Positions 1 to 6,885 of a DNA stretch of 41,400 bases are shown piece by piece. Where the stretch lies: contig CALXQU010000015.1 of NCBI GenBank assembly GCA_944390725.1, positions 1 through 41,400 on the forward strand, read 5' to 3'. The position numbers and the translations under genes are program-made. Below the pieces are notes generated by a model. The model had not been told where the DNA came from. It was given only the letters and a program-made list of their open reading frames with translations, and ran no database searches. The number at the start of each line of letters is the position of its first letter. Position 1 is the stretch's first letter. The stretch comes from an uncultured Spirochaetaceae bacterium. GTDB taxonomy: Bacteria > Spirochaetota > Spirochaetia > Sphaerochaetales > Sphaerochaetaceae.

Positions 1-74
1 CCGAACACGGAAGTAAAACGCCCTCGCGCCGATGGTACTGCGGCTTGTCCGCGGGAGAGCAGGTCGCTGCCAGG
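1..74 (+). rRNA. rrf: 5S ribosomal RNA, first copy, 5' end cut by window
   Basis: This is the 3' two thirds of a 5S rRNA gene. It matches the complete copy at 149-261 with an offset of 187 bases and only a few differences (C/T near 24, T/A near 45, G/A at the last base). The 5' part lies outside the window. 5S rRNA is part of the large ribosomal subunit. 23S rRNA is presumably just upstream. Confidence 0.9.
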
Positions 75-89
75 TTTTTATTGTTTATT

Positions 90-105
90 AATGTCTTCGG
101 ACATT
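90..105 (+). other. UUCG hairpin between the two 5S genes
   Basis: The stem AATGTC/GACATT closes a TTCG tetraloop. No T-run follows, so it is more likely an rRNA-processing or stability hairpin than a terminator. A second short pairing (GAGGA/TCCTC, about 119-134) lies between it and the next 5S gene. Confidence 0.5.
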
Positions 106-148
106 TGATCATAGGTCGGAGGAGCTTATCCTCTTACCATATGATTCT

Positions 149-261
149 TCTGGTGGCCATAGCAGGGCGGCAATACCCGTTCCCATCCCGAACACGGAAG
201 TAAAACGCCCTTGCGCCGATGGTACTGCGGCTAGTCCGCGGGAGAGCAGGTCGCTGCCAGA
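149..261 (+). rRNA. rrf: 5S ribosomal RNA, second copy, complete
   Basis: The complete 5S rRNA is about 113 nt. The terminal stem TCTGGTGGC pairs with GCTGCCAGA (with G-U pairs). The conserved core CCCGAACACGGAAGTAAAACG is the typical loop A/helix III region (read at 187-205). It follows another 5S copy after a 74-nt spacer, so the operon ends in tandem 5S genes. Ends were set from the terminal stem and may be off by a base or two. Confidence 0.92.
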
Positions 262-283
262 TTTTCTTTTTTTCTCCTTTCAG

Positions 284-306
284 GGACTCTTCGGAGTCCT
301 TTTTTC
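284..306 (+). terminator. rRNA operon terminator
   Basis: The stem GGACTC/GAGTCC closes a TTCG tetraloop and is followed by a run of T. This is a classic intrinsic terminator just after the last 5S gene. Confidence 0.9.
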
Positions 307-311
307 ATCAC

Positions 312-340
312 TTGGCTAATGCGGTGGAAAATGGTATTGG
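312..340 (+). promoter_or_regulatory. promoter of the phosphatase gene, probably leaderless
   Basis: The -35 is TTGGCT (312-317), followed by a 17-nt spacer and the -10 TATTGG (335-340), with an extended -10 TG at 332-333. The ATG at 347 comes 6 nt after the -10. Transcription would therefore start at or next to the start codon, and no Shine-Dalgarno sequence is visible. Confidence 0.55.
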
Positions 341-346
341 TTAGGC

Positions 347-778
347 ATGTTCAGGATATTGTTCGTATGCCATGGCAACATATGCCGCTCGCCGATGGCT
401 GAGGCTGTCTTCCGCTCGATGGCACCTTCCGGCTATGAGGCAGATTCGGCTGGGATAAGCAGCGAGGAGACCGGCAATGATATCTATCCGCCGGCAAAGC
501 GCGTCCTCCACGCGCATGGGATACCTTTCTCCCCAAGGCATGCAAGGCGGATCTCCGATGCTGATTTCCGTGATGCGGACCTGGTCGTCGCCCTTGACAG
601 GTATAACCTGCGCTCGCTCAGGAGCAGGTTCGGGGATGCTGATAAGATAGTCATGCTCACCGAAGAAGGCGTTGACGACCCTTGGTATACAGGGGACTTC
701 GACACGGCCTATGCCGAGATATGCGAAGGATGCAGGGCTCTTCTCGCCAGGCTGGAGCCAGGTAGTAGCAGAAGATAG
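347..778 (+). CDS. low-molecular-weight protein-tyrosine phosphatase
   Basis: The 143-residue protein has the family's usual length. The N-terminal P-loop is VCHGNICRS at residues 7-15, with catalytic Cys8 and Arg14 of the CX5R motif. The general-acid motif DPWY is at 111-114. The family hydrolyses phosphotyrosine, and some members act on phosphoarginine or regulate polysaccharide kinases; the target cannot be told here. No tyrosine kinase gene is adjacent. The gene stands alone between the rRNA terminator and kduI. Its ATG lies 6 nt after a -10-like element without an SD sequence, so the mRNA is probably leaderless. Confidence 0.93.
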   Translation: MFRILFVCHGNICRSPMAEAVFRSMAPSGYEADSAGISSEETGNDIYPPAKRVLHAHGIPFSPRHARRISDADFRDADLVVALDRYNLRSLRSRFGDADKIVMLTEEGVDDPWYTGDFDTAYAEICEGCRALLARLEPGSSRR

Positions 779-784
779 CTTTTC

Positions 785-793
785 TGGTATAAT
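785..793 (+). promoter_or_regulatory. extended -10 promoter of kduI
   Basis: TGGTATAAT is a perfect extended -10 element. No clear -35 is seen 17 nt upstream. Transcription would start near 800, giving a short leader that contains the SD GAGGAGA before the ATG at 814. Confidence 0.65.
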
Positions 794-813
794 CTCATCT
801 TGAGGAGAAGATT

Positions 814-1659
814 ATGGACATTCGCTATTCAACAGGCAAGGAACCATTCAAGAGGATGGATACTGATGAGCTCAGGGATGAGTTCCTTATCGCTGAAGTC
901 TTCAGGGAAGACGATGTAACAGCTGTGTATTCGCATATAGATAGGATCGTGACGATGGGCGCCATGCCGGTCCACAAGGAGCTTCCGATCGATAAGAACA
1001 TCGACTGCTGGAAGAACTTCGGCGTCGATTACCTTCTTGAGAGAAGGGAGCTCGGAGCGATCAACATCGGCGGCAAGGGCACGATAAAGGTCGATGGCAC
1101 CGAGTATCCGATGGAGCATTTCGATGGGATATACATCCCGATGGGGACGAAGGAGGTCATCCTCTCATCCGCATCCGCTGATGACCCTGCGAAGTTCTAT
1201 ATGTGCACGACGCCTGCCCACAGGCCGTATCCGATCAAGCTGATTCCGCTCAAGGATGCGATCCACAAGCATCTCGGCTCGCAGCTCACATCCAATGAGA
1301 GGACGATCAACCAGTATATCCATCCGGACGTGCTCGATACATGCCAGCTCTCGATGGGCCTCACGCACCTCGAGCCAGGCTCCGTCTGGAACACGATGCC
1401 GGCACATACGCATGAGAGGAGGATGGAGGTCTACTTCTATTTCGATATCCCTGAGGATAACGTCGTCTTCCACTTCATGGGAGAGCCGGGCGAGACAAGG
1501 CATATCGTCATGCACAATGACCAGGCCGTCCTCAATCCATCATGGTCGATCCACTCCGGCTGCGGCACATCGAACTATACGTTCATCTGGGCCATGGCTG
1601 GCGAGAACAGGGCATATGATGACCAGGATGTCCTTAAGACGGACAAGGACCTGAGATAA
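814..1659 (+). CDS. kduI: 5-keto-4-deoxyuronate isomerase (KduI)
   Basis: KduI interconverts 4-deoxy-5-ketouronate and 2,5-diketo-3-deoxygluconate in the breakdown of unsaturated uronates released from pectin or glycosaminoglycans. The 281 residues compare with about 278 in E. coli. The cupin metal ligands are visible as His198, His200 and Glu205 in THTHERRMEVY, with a fourth candidate at His247 (SIHSG). A good SD (GAGGAGA) precedes the ATG. No kduD, lyase or KDG gene is next to it, so it is transcribed alone and ends at the terminator at 1679. Together with the sulfatase maturase at 26309 it suggests use of acidic, possibly sulfated, host or plant glycans; that link is inference. Confidence 0.95.
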   Translation: MDIRYSTGKEPFKRMDTDELRDEFLIAEVFREDDVTAVYSHIDRIVTMGAMPVHKELPIDKNIDCWKNFGVDYLLERRELGAINIGGKGTIKVDGTEYPMEHFDGIYIPMGTKEVILSSASADDPAKFYMCTTPAHRPYPIKLIPLKDAIHKHLGSQLTSNERTINQYIHPDVLDTCQLSMGLTHLEPGSVWNTMPAHTHERRMEVYFYFDIPEDNVVFHFMGEPGETRHIVMHNDQAVLNPSWSIHSGCGTSNYTFIWAMAGENRAYDDQDVLKTDKDLR

Positions 1660-1678
1660 GCCTGCCGCAGATCGCATG

Positions 1679-1715
1679 CAGCTCCTTCCGATGGGTGGGA
1701 GCTGTTTTCCTTTTC
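1679..1715 (+). terminator. terminator of kduI
   Basis: The stem CAGCTCC/GGAGCTG is followed by TTTTCCTTTTC. It lies between kduI and the metN promoter. Confidence 0.75.
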
Positions 1716-1724
1716 TGATATAAT
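1716..1724 (+). promoter_or_regulatory. extended -10 promoter of metNI
   Basis: TGATATAAT is a perfect extended -10 that directly follows the kduI terminator. The predicted start near 1731 gives a leader of about 27 nt with SD GCAGGAG. I saw no SAM-riboswitch core or other structured leader before metN. Confidence 0.65.
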
Positions 1725-1757
1725 CCAAGCGATCTGGGATTTCGCAGGAGATGTTTC

Positions 1758-2762
1758 ATGCAGATTACACTGAAGAACCTAAAGCGTAACTATGCATCCC
1801 TTCACGCAGTCGATGATGTGACTCTGGATATACCATCGAACACCGTCTACGGGATAATCGGCCGTTCCGGGGCAGGCAAGTCGACGCTTGTCCGCCTGAT
1901 ATCCATGCTTGAGAAGCCTGACCAGGGCGAGGTCTACTACGGGGACAGGAGGGTGGACAACCTTCCCAAGGATGCGCTGATCCAGGAAAGGAGGAAGATC
2001 GGCATGATCTTCCAGAACTTCAATCTCTTCTCATCCAGGAATGCGGCTGAGAATATCGCATATCCTATGGAGATATGCCATATGGATAAGGAGCATATCA
2101 GGAAGAGGACGGACGAGCTTCTCTCGCTTGTCGGGCTGGATGGCAGGGGCGATGCGCCTGTATCCACCCTCTCCGGTGGCCAGAAGCAGAGGGTGGCCAT
2201 TGCCAGGGCCCTTGCCGTGGAGCCGCAGATACTCTTCTGCGACGAGGCGACGAGCGCGCTCGATCCGCAGACGACCAGGGCTATCCTCTCCCTTATCAAG
2301 GAAATCCAGAAGAAGATGAACCTCACAGTCGTGATGATCACCCACCAGATGGAGGTAGTGCGCGATGCCTGCGACCGTGTCGCCGTCCTTGATGCGGGCA
2401 GGATCGTCGAGGAAGGGGCTGTCTCAGATATCTTCGAGCATCCCTCAAGCCCTGTCACCAAGGAATTCATCTCGACGCTGACCACGGTCCATGATTCGGT
2501 CGTCAGGTGGTCGGATGACGGAGGCCATTACACCCTACGCTTCCGCGGGACCAGGACAGGAGAGCCGATCATATCGTCTGTCACGCTGGAGACAGGAGCT
2601 GTCTTCAACATAAGGGCTGCCGGCGTGCAGAACGTCGACGGCATCGAGATCGGCGTGATGATAACCGATATAGGACCTGACCGCGAGACGGCCGCCAAGG
2701 CGATAAAGGCCCTGGCTGATGCAGGTGTCGTAGTCGAGGAAGAGAAGGAAGGAGGATTATGA
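1758..2762 (+). CDS. metN: methionine ABC transporter, ATP-binding protein MetN
   Basis: This is the cytoplasmic ATPase that drives methionine import with MetI and MetQ. Of its 334 residues, the N-terminal part is an ABC domain: Walker A GRSGAGKST at 35-43, signature LSGGQ at 139-143, Walker B ILFCDE at 159-164 and H-loop His197. The C-terminal part, from about residue 240 to the end, fits the NIL/ACT-like domain that senses methionine and causes trans-inhibition in MetN proteins. The stop overlaps the metI start by 4 nt (ATGA), so the two are translationally coupled. Confidence 0.95.
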   Translation: MQITLKNLKRNYASLHAVDDVTLDIPSNTVYGIIGRSGAGKSTLVRLISMLEKPDQGEVYYGDRRVDNLPKDALIQERRKIGMIFQNFNLFSSRNAAENIAYPMEICHMDKEHIRKRTDELLSLVGLDGRGDAPVSTLSGGQKQRVAIARALAVEPQILFCDEATSALDPQTTRAILSLIKEIQKKMNLTVVMITHQMEVVRDACDRVAVLDAGRIVEEGAVSDIFEHPSSPVTKEFISTLTTVHDSVVRWSDDGGHYTLRFRGTRTGEPIISSVTLETGAVFNIRAAGVQNVDGIEIGVMITDIGPDRETAAKAIKALADAGVVVEEEKEGGL

Positions 2763-3424
2763 TGGACACGATGATCCAGCTTGTTCTTGAAGCCACGCAG
2801 GAGACTATCGTGATGGTCTTCCTCTCCACCGTATTCTCCCTCATCCTCGGATTCCCCATCGGAGTGCTCCTCCATGTAACCGGTGCGGAAGAGCATGGAG
2901 GAATCATACCCCATCCGGCGTTCTATGCGGTGATGTCGAGGATCGTGAATATTCTCCGCTCGTTCCCGTTCCTGATCCTCATGATCGTGCTGATGCCGCT
3001 CTCGCGCCTGATCATCGGCACGAGCATCGGTACGATGGCGACCGTGATTCCCCTTTCGATAGCTGCGGCGCCCTTCGTAGCCAGGGTAATCGAGTCATCC
3101 CTCAAGGAAGTAGACCCAGGCGTCGTGCAGGCTGCCAAGGCGATGGGGTCGACTAACTGGCAGATCATAATGAAGGTCCTCATCCCTGAGGCGCTTCCAT
3201 CGCTTGTCTCCGGCGTGACCCTTACCGTCATCAACCTCATCGGCTATTCGGCCATGGCTGGCGCAATCGGCGGCGGCGGTCTCGGAGACCTTGCCATAAG
3301 GTACGGATACCAGCGCTTCCGTCCTTCATACATGGTCGCAGCCGTCGTGATCATCATCGTGATGGTGGAGCTGATCCAGTTCATAGGCGACAGGATAAGC
3401 GGCCATCTGATAGCAAAGCGCTGA
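2759..3424 (+). CDS. metI: methionine ABC transporter, permease MetI
   Basis: The 221-residue inner-membrane permease has the usual length for MetI and five or six hydrophobic segments. The EAA loop that docks on MetN is at roughly residues 117-145 (EVDPGVVQAAKAMGSTNWQ). The family signature region near AGAIGGGGLGDLA is present in the last third. It overlaps metN by 4 nt and ends 12 nt before a strong terminator. metQ is not in this transcript; it comes after kamA with its own promoter. Confidence 0.95.
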   Translation: MMDTMIQLVLEATQETIVMVFLSTVFSLILGFPIGVLLHVTGAEEHGGIIPHPAFYAVMSRIVNILRSFPFLILMIVLMPLSRLIIGTSIGTMATVIPLSIAAAPFVARVIESSLKEVDPGVVQAAKAMGSTNWQIIMKVLIPEALPSLVSGVTLTVINLIGYSAMAGAIGGGGLGDLAIRYGYQRFRPSYMVAAVVIIIVMVELIQFIGDRISGHLIAKR

Positions 3425-3435
3425 GCACCTTGCGG

Positions 3436-3461
3436 ACCTGCCTTCGGGCAGGTTCTTCTTT
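3436..3461 (+). terminator. terminator of metNI
   Basis: The stem ACCTGCC/GGCAGGT closes a TTCG tetraloop and is followed by TCTTCTTT. Confidence 0.85.
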
Positions 3462-3489
3462 CCGTTTCCGGTTCCCGCCAGCCATGTTG

Positions 3490-3495
3490 TATAAT
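3490..3495 (+). promoter_or_regulatory. -10 element of the kamA-family gene
   Basis: A perfect TATAAT lies 32 nt before the start codon. No convincing -35 is visible. The resulting leader of about 25 nt contains the SD AAGGAGGG. Confidence 0.55.
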
Positions 3496-3527
3496 AGGAG
3501 AATACGCAGGGAGGAAAAGGAGGGAAT

Positions 3528-4625
3528 GTGAAGAAGTGGGAAAAGGATCTGGCAGGATGCTATCGTGATATCGCATCGATGAAGGAAAGGCTGGGAATCG
3601 CCGATGAGGAAGCCGCAAGCCTCGAGGAGATTGCCGTAAGGTATCCGGTATGCGTGCCTGAGTACTATCTGTCTCTTATAGATCCGTCCGACCCCGATGA
3701 TCCGATAAGGAAGATGGCCGTGCCTGGCTCCGTGGAGTTCTCGGAGGGCGGCAGCAAGGACACATCAGGGGAATATGATAATACCGTCATCCCGGGGATG
3801 CAGCATAAGTACGGGCCTGCGGCTCTTATACTCTCTACCAACCAGTGCGCGATGTACTGCAGGCACTGCTTCCGCAAGCGCCTTGTGGGCCTGTCATCCG
3901 AGGAGGTAGCCAGCGAGCTGCCGATGATGGCTGGCTATATCCGCAGCCATGCCGAGATAGATAATATACTTGTGTCAGGAGGCGATGCGTTCCTGAATCC
4001 TACGGATGTCATAAGGCGGTATCTCGAGGTATTCACGCCTATCAGCACGCTGAGGTTCATCCGCTTCGGCACGCGTGTCCCAGTGACATTCCCGCAGAGG
4101 ATAACGGAGGATGACGGGGAGCTGCTCGGGGTCCTTTCTGAGTATGGGAAGCGCAAGGAGCTCCTGGTCGTGACGCAGTTCAACCATCCGCGTGAGCTTA
4201 CCGCGGAGGCGAAGGAGGCTACCAGGCTGCTGCGCGGTGCCGGATGCAATGTCCGCAACCAGACTGTGCTCCTTAAGGGCGTCAATGACGATCCCGATAC
4301 GCTTTCCAGCCTCGTGAACGGCCTTGCCGCCGCTGGCGTGATGCCGTATTACGTCTTCCAGTGCAGGCCGGTGGAGGGGGTGAAGAACCAGTTCCAGGTC
4401 CCGCTAAGGGATGGCGCCGCCATAATCGATAAGGCCAGGAGGACGATGTCAGGTCCTGCGAAGGGATTCAGGTATGCGATGAGCCACCATACGGGCAAGA
4501 TCGAGATCCTCGGCGAATATGATGGCAGGATGCTGTACAAGTACCATCAGGCGAAGGCCGCGGAGGATAATGGGCGTATCTTCACGCGTCCAGTAAGCGG
4601 CGAGTGCTGGTTCGCCGAGCCCTGA
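3528..4625 (+). CDS. KamA-family radical SAM aminomutase-like protein
   Basis: This 365-residue radical SAM protein belongs to the lysine 2,3-aminomutase (KamA) family, whose members move an amino group between alpha and beta carbons using PLP, a 4Fe-4S cluster and S-adenosylmethionine. The cluster motif CAMYCRHC holds Cys107, Cys111 and Cys114. The glycine-rich SAM motif LVSGGDAF follows at about 148-155. Lys324 in SHHTGKIEIL is the likely PLP lysine. The start is GTG with a strong SD AGGAGGG. It sits between metI and metQ but has its own promoter and terminator. The substrate (lysine, glutamate or the EF-P lysine) is not decided by the sequence. No epmA or efp gene is nearby. Confidence 0.85.
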   Translation: MKKWEKDLAGCYRDIASMKERLGIADEEAASLEEIAVRYPVCVPEYYLSLIDPSDPDDPIRKMAVPGSVEFSEGGSKDTSGEYDNTVIPGMQHKYGPAALILSTNQCAMYCRHCFRKRLVGLSSEEVASELPMMAGYIRSHAEIDNILVSGGDAFLNPTDVIRRYLEVFTPISTLRFIRFGTRVPVTFPQRITEDDGELLGVLSEYGKRKELLVVTQFNHPRELTAEAKEATRLLRGAGCNVRNQTVLLKGVNDDPDTLSSLVNGLAAAGVMPYYVFQCRPVEGVKNQFQVPLRDGAAIIDKARRTMSGPAKGFRYAMSHHTGKIEILGEYDGRMLYKYHQAKAAEDNGRIFTRPVSGECWFAEP

Positions 4626-4631
4626 TGGAAG

Positions 4632-4660
4632 AGCCTCCTCTTTGGCAGGAGGCTTCTTTT
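4632..4660 (+). terminator. terminator of the kamA-family gene
   Basis: The stem AGCCTCCT/AGGAGGCT with a 7-nt loop is followed by TCTTTT. Confidence 0.85.
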
Positions 4661-4703
4661 CAGCAAATTTCCTGCAAATTCATCCGACTTCATCGTTTTT
4701 CCA

Positions 4704-4732
4704 TTGCATAATCATTCATCCCTCTGCATAAT
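4704..4732 (+). promoter_or_regulatory. promoter of the metQ leader
   Basis: The -35 is TTGCAT (4704-4709), with a 17-nt spacer and -10 CATAAT (4727-4732). It would start transcription near 4739 and produce a leader of about 187 nt before metQ that contains a short ORF and hairpins. Confidence 0.55.
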
Positions 4733-4748
4733 GTGACCATCAAAGCAA

Positions 4749-4834
4749 GGAGGACACTGAAATGACATACATCCATACATCTTTCATGTGCGTGTCCTCC
4801 ATGATGATGCCCGTGAGGGCATGACATCCTTTTT
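4749..4834 (+). promoter_or_regulatory. attenuator-like RNA structures upstream of metQ
   Basis: GGAGGACAC (4749-4757), which contains the SD of the leader ORF, is perfectly complementary to GTGTCCTCC (4792-4800). Immediately after, ATGCCC/GGGCAT (4807-4822, GTGA loop) forms a hairpin that can be lengthened by GATG/CATC with a 2-nt bulge. It is followed by CTTTTT at 4829-4834, like an intrinsic terminator. The three consecutive Met codons of the leader ORF (4801-4809) sit in the left arm of the second hairpin. The layout fits ribosome-controlled attenuation; which structure blocks transcription in which state is inference. Confidence 0.5.
4762..4824 (+). CDS. methionine-rich leader peptide of metQ (20 codons)
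   Basis: The short ORF reads ATG ... TGA over 20 sense codons, with an excellent SD (AAGGAGG, 4747-4753) at proper spacing. Met occurs at positions 1, 9, 14, 15 and 16, including three ATG codons in a row. The ORF overlaps both hairpins of the leader. It lies upstream of the methionine-binding protein gene, so a methionine-sensing leader peptide is the natural reading. I know of no described family. It could also be a chance ORF. Confidence 0.5.
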   Translation: MTYIHTSFMCVSSMMMPVRA

Positions 4835-4925
4835 ATCACACGGCAAATCTGTATATTGATCATCTTCCCCTCAGAGGGATAGTCTTATCGAAGAAAACCA
4901 GAAATACATAGATTGGAGAAATACT

Positions 4926-5729
4926 ATGAAGAAAATCTTTGCAGCGCTTATCGTATCGCTTCTTGCCATTTCCGTGGCATTCGCATCAGGTTCGGCCGAG
5001 TCGGATTCGAACACGATCAAGGTCGGGGCTACCCCTGATCCGCACGGCGTGCTCCTCTCGCTCGTCAAGGACAGCCTTGCAGAGCAGGGCATCAATCTGG
5101 AGATCGTTGAGTTCACTGATTACGTGACGCCGAATGAGGCCCTTGCCGCAGGAGAGCTCGATGCCAACTACTTCCAGCATCTCCCGTATCTCGAGAGCTA
5201 CAACTCAGAGCGCGGCTATAACCTCGTGAGTGCCGGCGGCATCCATATCGAGCCTCTTGCGCTCTACAGCGACAGGTATGGCTCAATCGACCAGATCCCG
5301 GCCGGTGCCACGATTGCCATCCCTAACGATCCGACGAACGAAGGCAGGGCCCTCCTCCTTCTCCAGAGCGCCGGGCTGATCACGCTTAAGGCAGATGCCG
5401 GTCTCGAGGCCGTGCCTGCGGATATCGCGGAGAATCCCAATGGATACAAGTTCTCCGAGATCGAGGCGGCGTCCCTCCCGAGGATCCTTCCTGATGTCGA
5501 TGCAGCTGTCATCAACGGCAACTATGCAATCCCTGCCGGCCTGATCGCAACGCAGGATGGCCTCTATGTGGAAGGCGCTGACAGCCCGTACGTGAACGTC
5601 ATCGCAGTCCGCTCAGGCGATGAGGCAAGGCCGGAGATCCAGGCCCTTGTCGAAGCCCTCAAGGGAGAAGAGGTAGCAGCATATGTCGCAGAGCGCTATC
5701 CTAACGGGGAAGTCGTGCTCGTAGACTGA
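4926..5729 (+). CDS. metQ: methionine ABC transporter, substrate-binding protein MetQ
   Basis: This NlpA/MetQ-family protein binds methionine outside the membrane and delivers it to MetNI. It has 267 residues with an N-terminal signal sequence (about 1-20). The core IKVGATPDPHGVLLSLVKD, the DYVTPNEAL segment and the DANYFQHLPYL stretch are hallmarks of the family. There is no cysteine at the signal-peptide end (AFASGSAES), so it is predicted to be a secreted rather than lipid-anchored protein, unlike most MetQ proteins. The SD is TTGGAGA. It is separated from metNI by the kamA-family gene and ends at a strong terminator. Confidence 0.93.
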   Translation: MKKIFAALIVSLLAISVAFASGSAESDSNTIKVGATPDPHGVLLSLVKDSLAEQGINLEIVEFTDYVTPNEALAAGELDANYFQHLPYLESYNSERGYNLVSAGGIHIEPLALYSDRYGSIDQIPAGATIAIPNDPTNEGRALLLLQSAGLITLKADAGLEAVPADIAENPNGYKFSEIEAASLPRILPDVDAAVINGNYAIPAGLIATQDGLYVEGADSPYVNVIAVRSGDEARPEIQALVEALKGEEVAAYVAERYPNGEVVLVD

Positions 5730-5750
5730 GAGCTGGATCTGGACAGATAA

Positions 5751-5777
5751 GGAAGCGGGCCCTGGAGCCCGCTTTCC
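5751..5777. terminator. bidirectional terminator between metQ and the ABC operon
   Basis: The perfect stem AAGCGGGC/GCCCGCTT has a 6-nt loop and is followed by TTTCCTT on the plus strand. It lies between two converging genes and can end both transcripts; the T-run is better on the plus strand. Confidence 0.8.
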
Positions 5778-5780
5778 TTG

Positions 5781-6881
5781 TCATTCCTCGTTGCTGGCAA
5801 GGAGCCTTACCCTGTCAGGGGCGAAGTCGATTGATACCTCCGAGCCTTCAGGATATATCCTCTTCGTCTGCGGATCGTCGATTTCCACCAGCACCTCGCC
5901 GAACGGCGTGTCTATGAATGATTCGACAGCGGCGCCGAGGTAGACGTTCAGCTTCACGCGCCCGTCGATATTCCCCTCTCCTTTGTCCCTGAGCCTCAGC
6001 GACTCGGGACGCGCCATGATGACGGCCTTGTCATCCACGTTCACGCCTGCCGCGGCATGCTTCACATCGACGACCTTCGGGCCAAGCGCGCACTGGTAGT
6101 GCCCGTTGTCATTCCCTTTCACATCCACATTGAAGAAGGCGGCCTTGCCGACAAAGCCGGCAACGAACCTGGAATTCGGCGCCTCATAGATTTCCGAAGG
6201 CGTGCCGATCTGCCTGATGAAGCCGTTCTTCATGACGATTACCCTGTCAGAGAGAGACATGGCCTCCGTCCTGTCATGGGTGACATAGACAGCTGTGATG
6301 CCGAGCTGGCGCTGGATCTTCTTTATCTCGACCCTCATCTGCTCCCTGAGAAGCGCATCAAGGTTGGAGAGTGGCTCGTCAAGGAGAAGGACCGAAGGAG
6401 CGACGATGAGGGAGCGGGCAAGGGCAACCCTCTGCTGCTGACCGCCGGAGAGCTTGGAAGGAGCCCTGTCGCCGAGGTCGGCAAGGCCGAGGAGGGAGAG
6501 CATCCCGTTGACCCTTTCCGCTATTTCCTCCTTAGCCACCTTCCTGAGCTTGAGGCCGTAGGCGACATTGTCGAATACGGTCATGTGGGGGAAGAGCCCG
6601 TATGACTGGAACATCGTCGCCGTATCCCTCTTGTTGGGCGGAAGCATCGTGACATCATTGTCGCCGATCAGTATCCTGCCTTCCGTAGGCAGCTCGAAGC
6701 CGGCAATCATCCTCAGCGTGGTCGTCTTGCCGCAGCCTGAGGGGCCGAGCAGGGTGATCAGCTCCCCTGGCTCTATGGTGAAATGGGAATCATTCACGGC
6801 GATGACATCGGCCTTTCCCTTTACGTTCCTGAATCTCTTCGTAACATGCTCAAGCGTTACCGATACGCTTTTCTTTTCCAT
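5781..6881 (-). CDS. ABC transporter ATP-binding protein (Fe3+/hexose-phosphate/polyamine family)
   Basis: This is a 366-residue ABC ATPase of the PotA/FbpC/AfuC type. Walker A GPSGCGKTT is at 46-54, signature LSGGQ at 144-148 and Walker B LLLDEP at 165-170. The H-loop lies in YVTHDRTEA. The C-terminal third (about 240-366) is a TOBE-like domain. It is the last gene of a minus-strand operon behind the binding protein and the fused permease; the permease stop is 4 nt upstream. The ATPase itself does not reveal the substrate. See the binding protein at 9177 for why an Afu-like sugar-phosphate importer is considered. Confidence 0.9.
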   Translation of the reverse strand: MEKKSVSVTLEHVTKRFRNVKGKADVIAVNDSHFTIEPGELITLLGPSGCGKTTTLRMIAGFELPTEGRILIGDNDVTMLPPNKRDTATMFQSYGLFPHMTVFDNVAYGLKLRKVAKEEIAERVNGMLSLLGLADLGDRAPSKLSGGQQQRVALARSLIVAPSVLLLDEPLSNLDALLREQMRVEIKKIQRQLGITAVYVTHDRTEAMSLSDRVIVMKNGFIRQIGTPSEIYEAPNSRFVAGFVGKAAFFNVDVKGNDNGHYQCALGPKVVDVKHAAAGVNVDDKAVIMARPESLRLRDKGEGNIDGRVKLNVYLGAAVESFIDTPFGEVLVEIDDPQTKRIYPEGSEVSIDFAPDRVRLLASNEE

Positions 6882-6885
6882 ATCC

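Noticed and set aside
4626..4925. SAM or other known methionine riboswitch before metQ (also checked before metN)
   Set aside because: The core pattern of SAM riboswitches was not found; the structure is two local hairpins around a short ORF.
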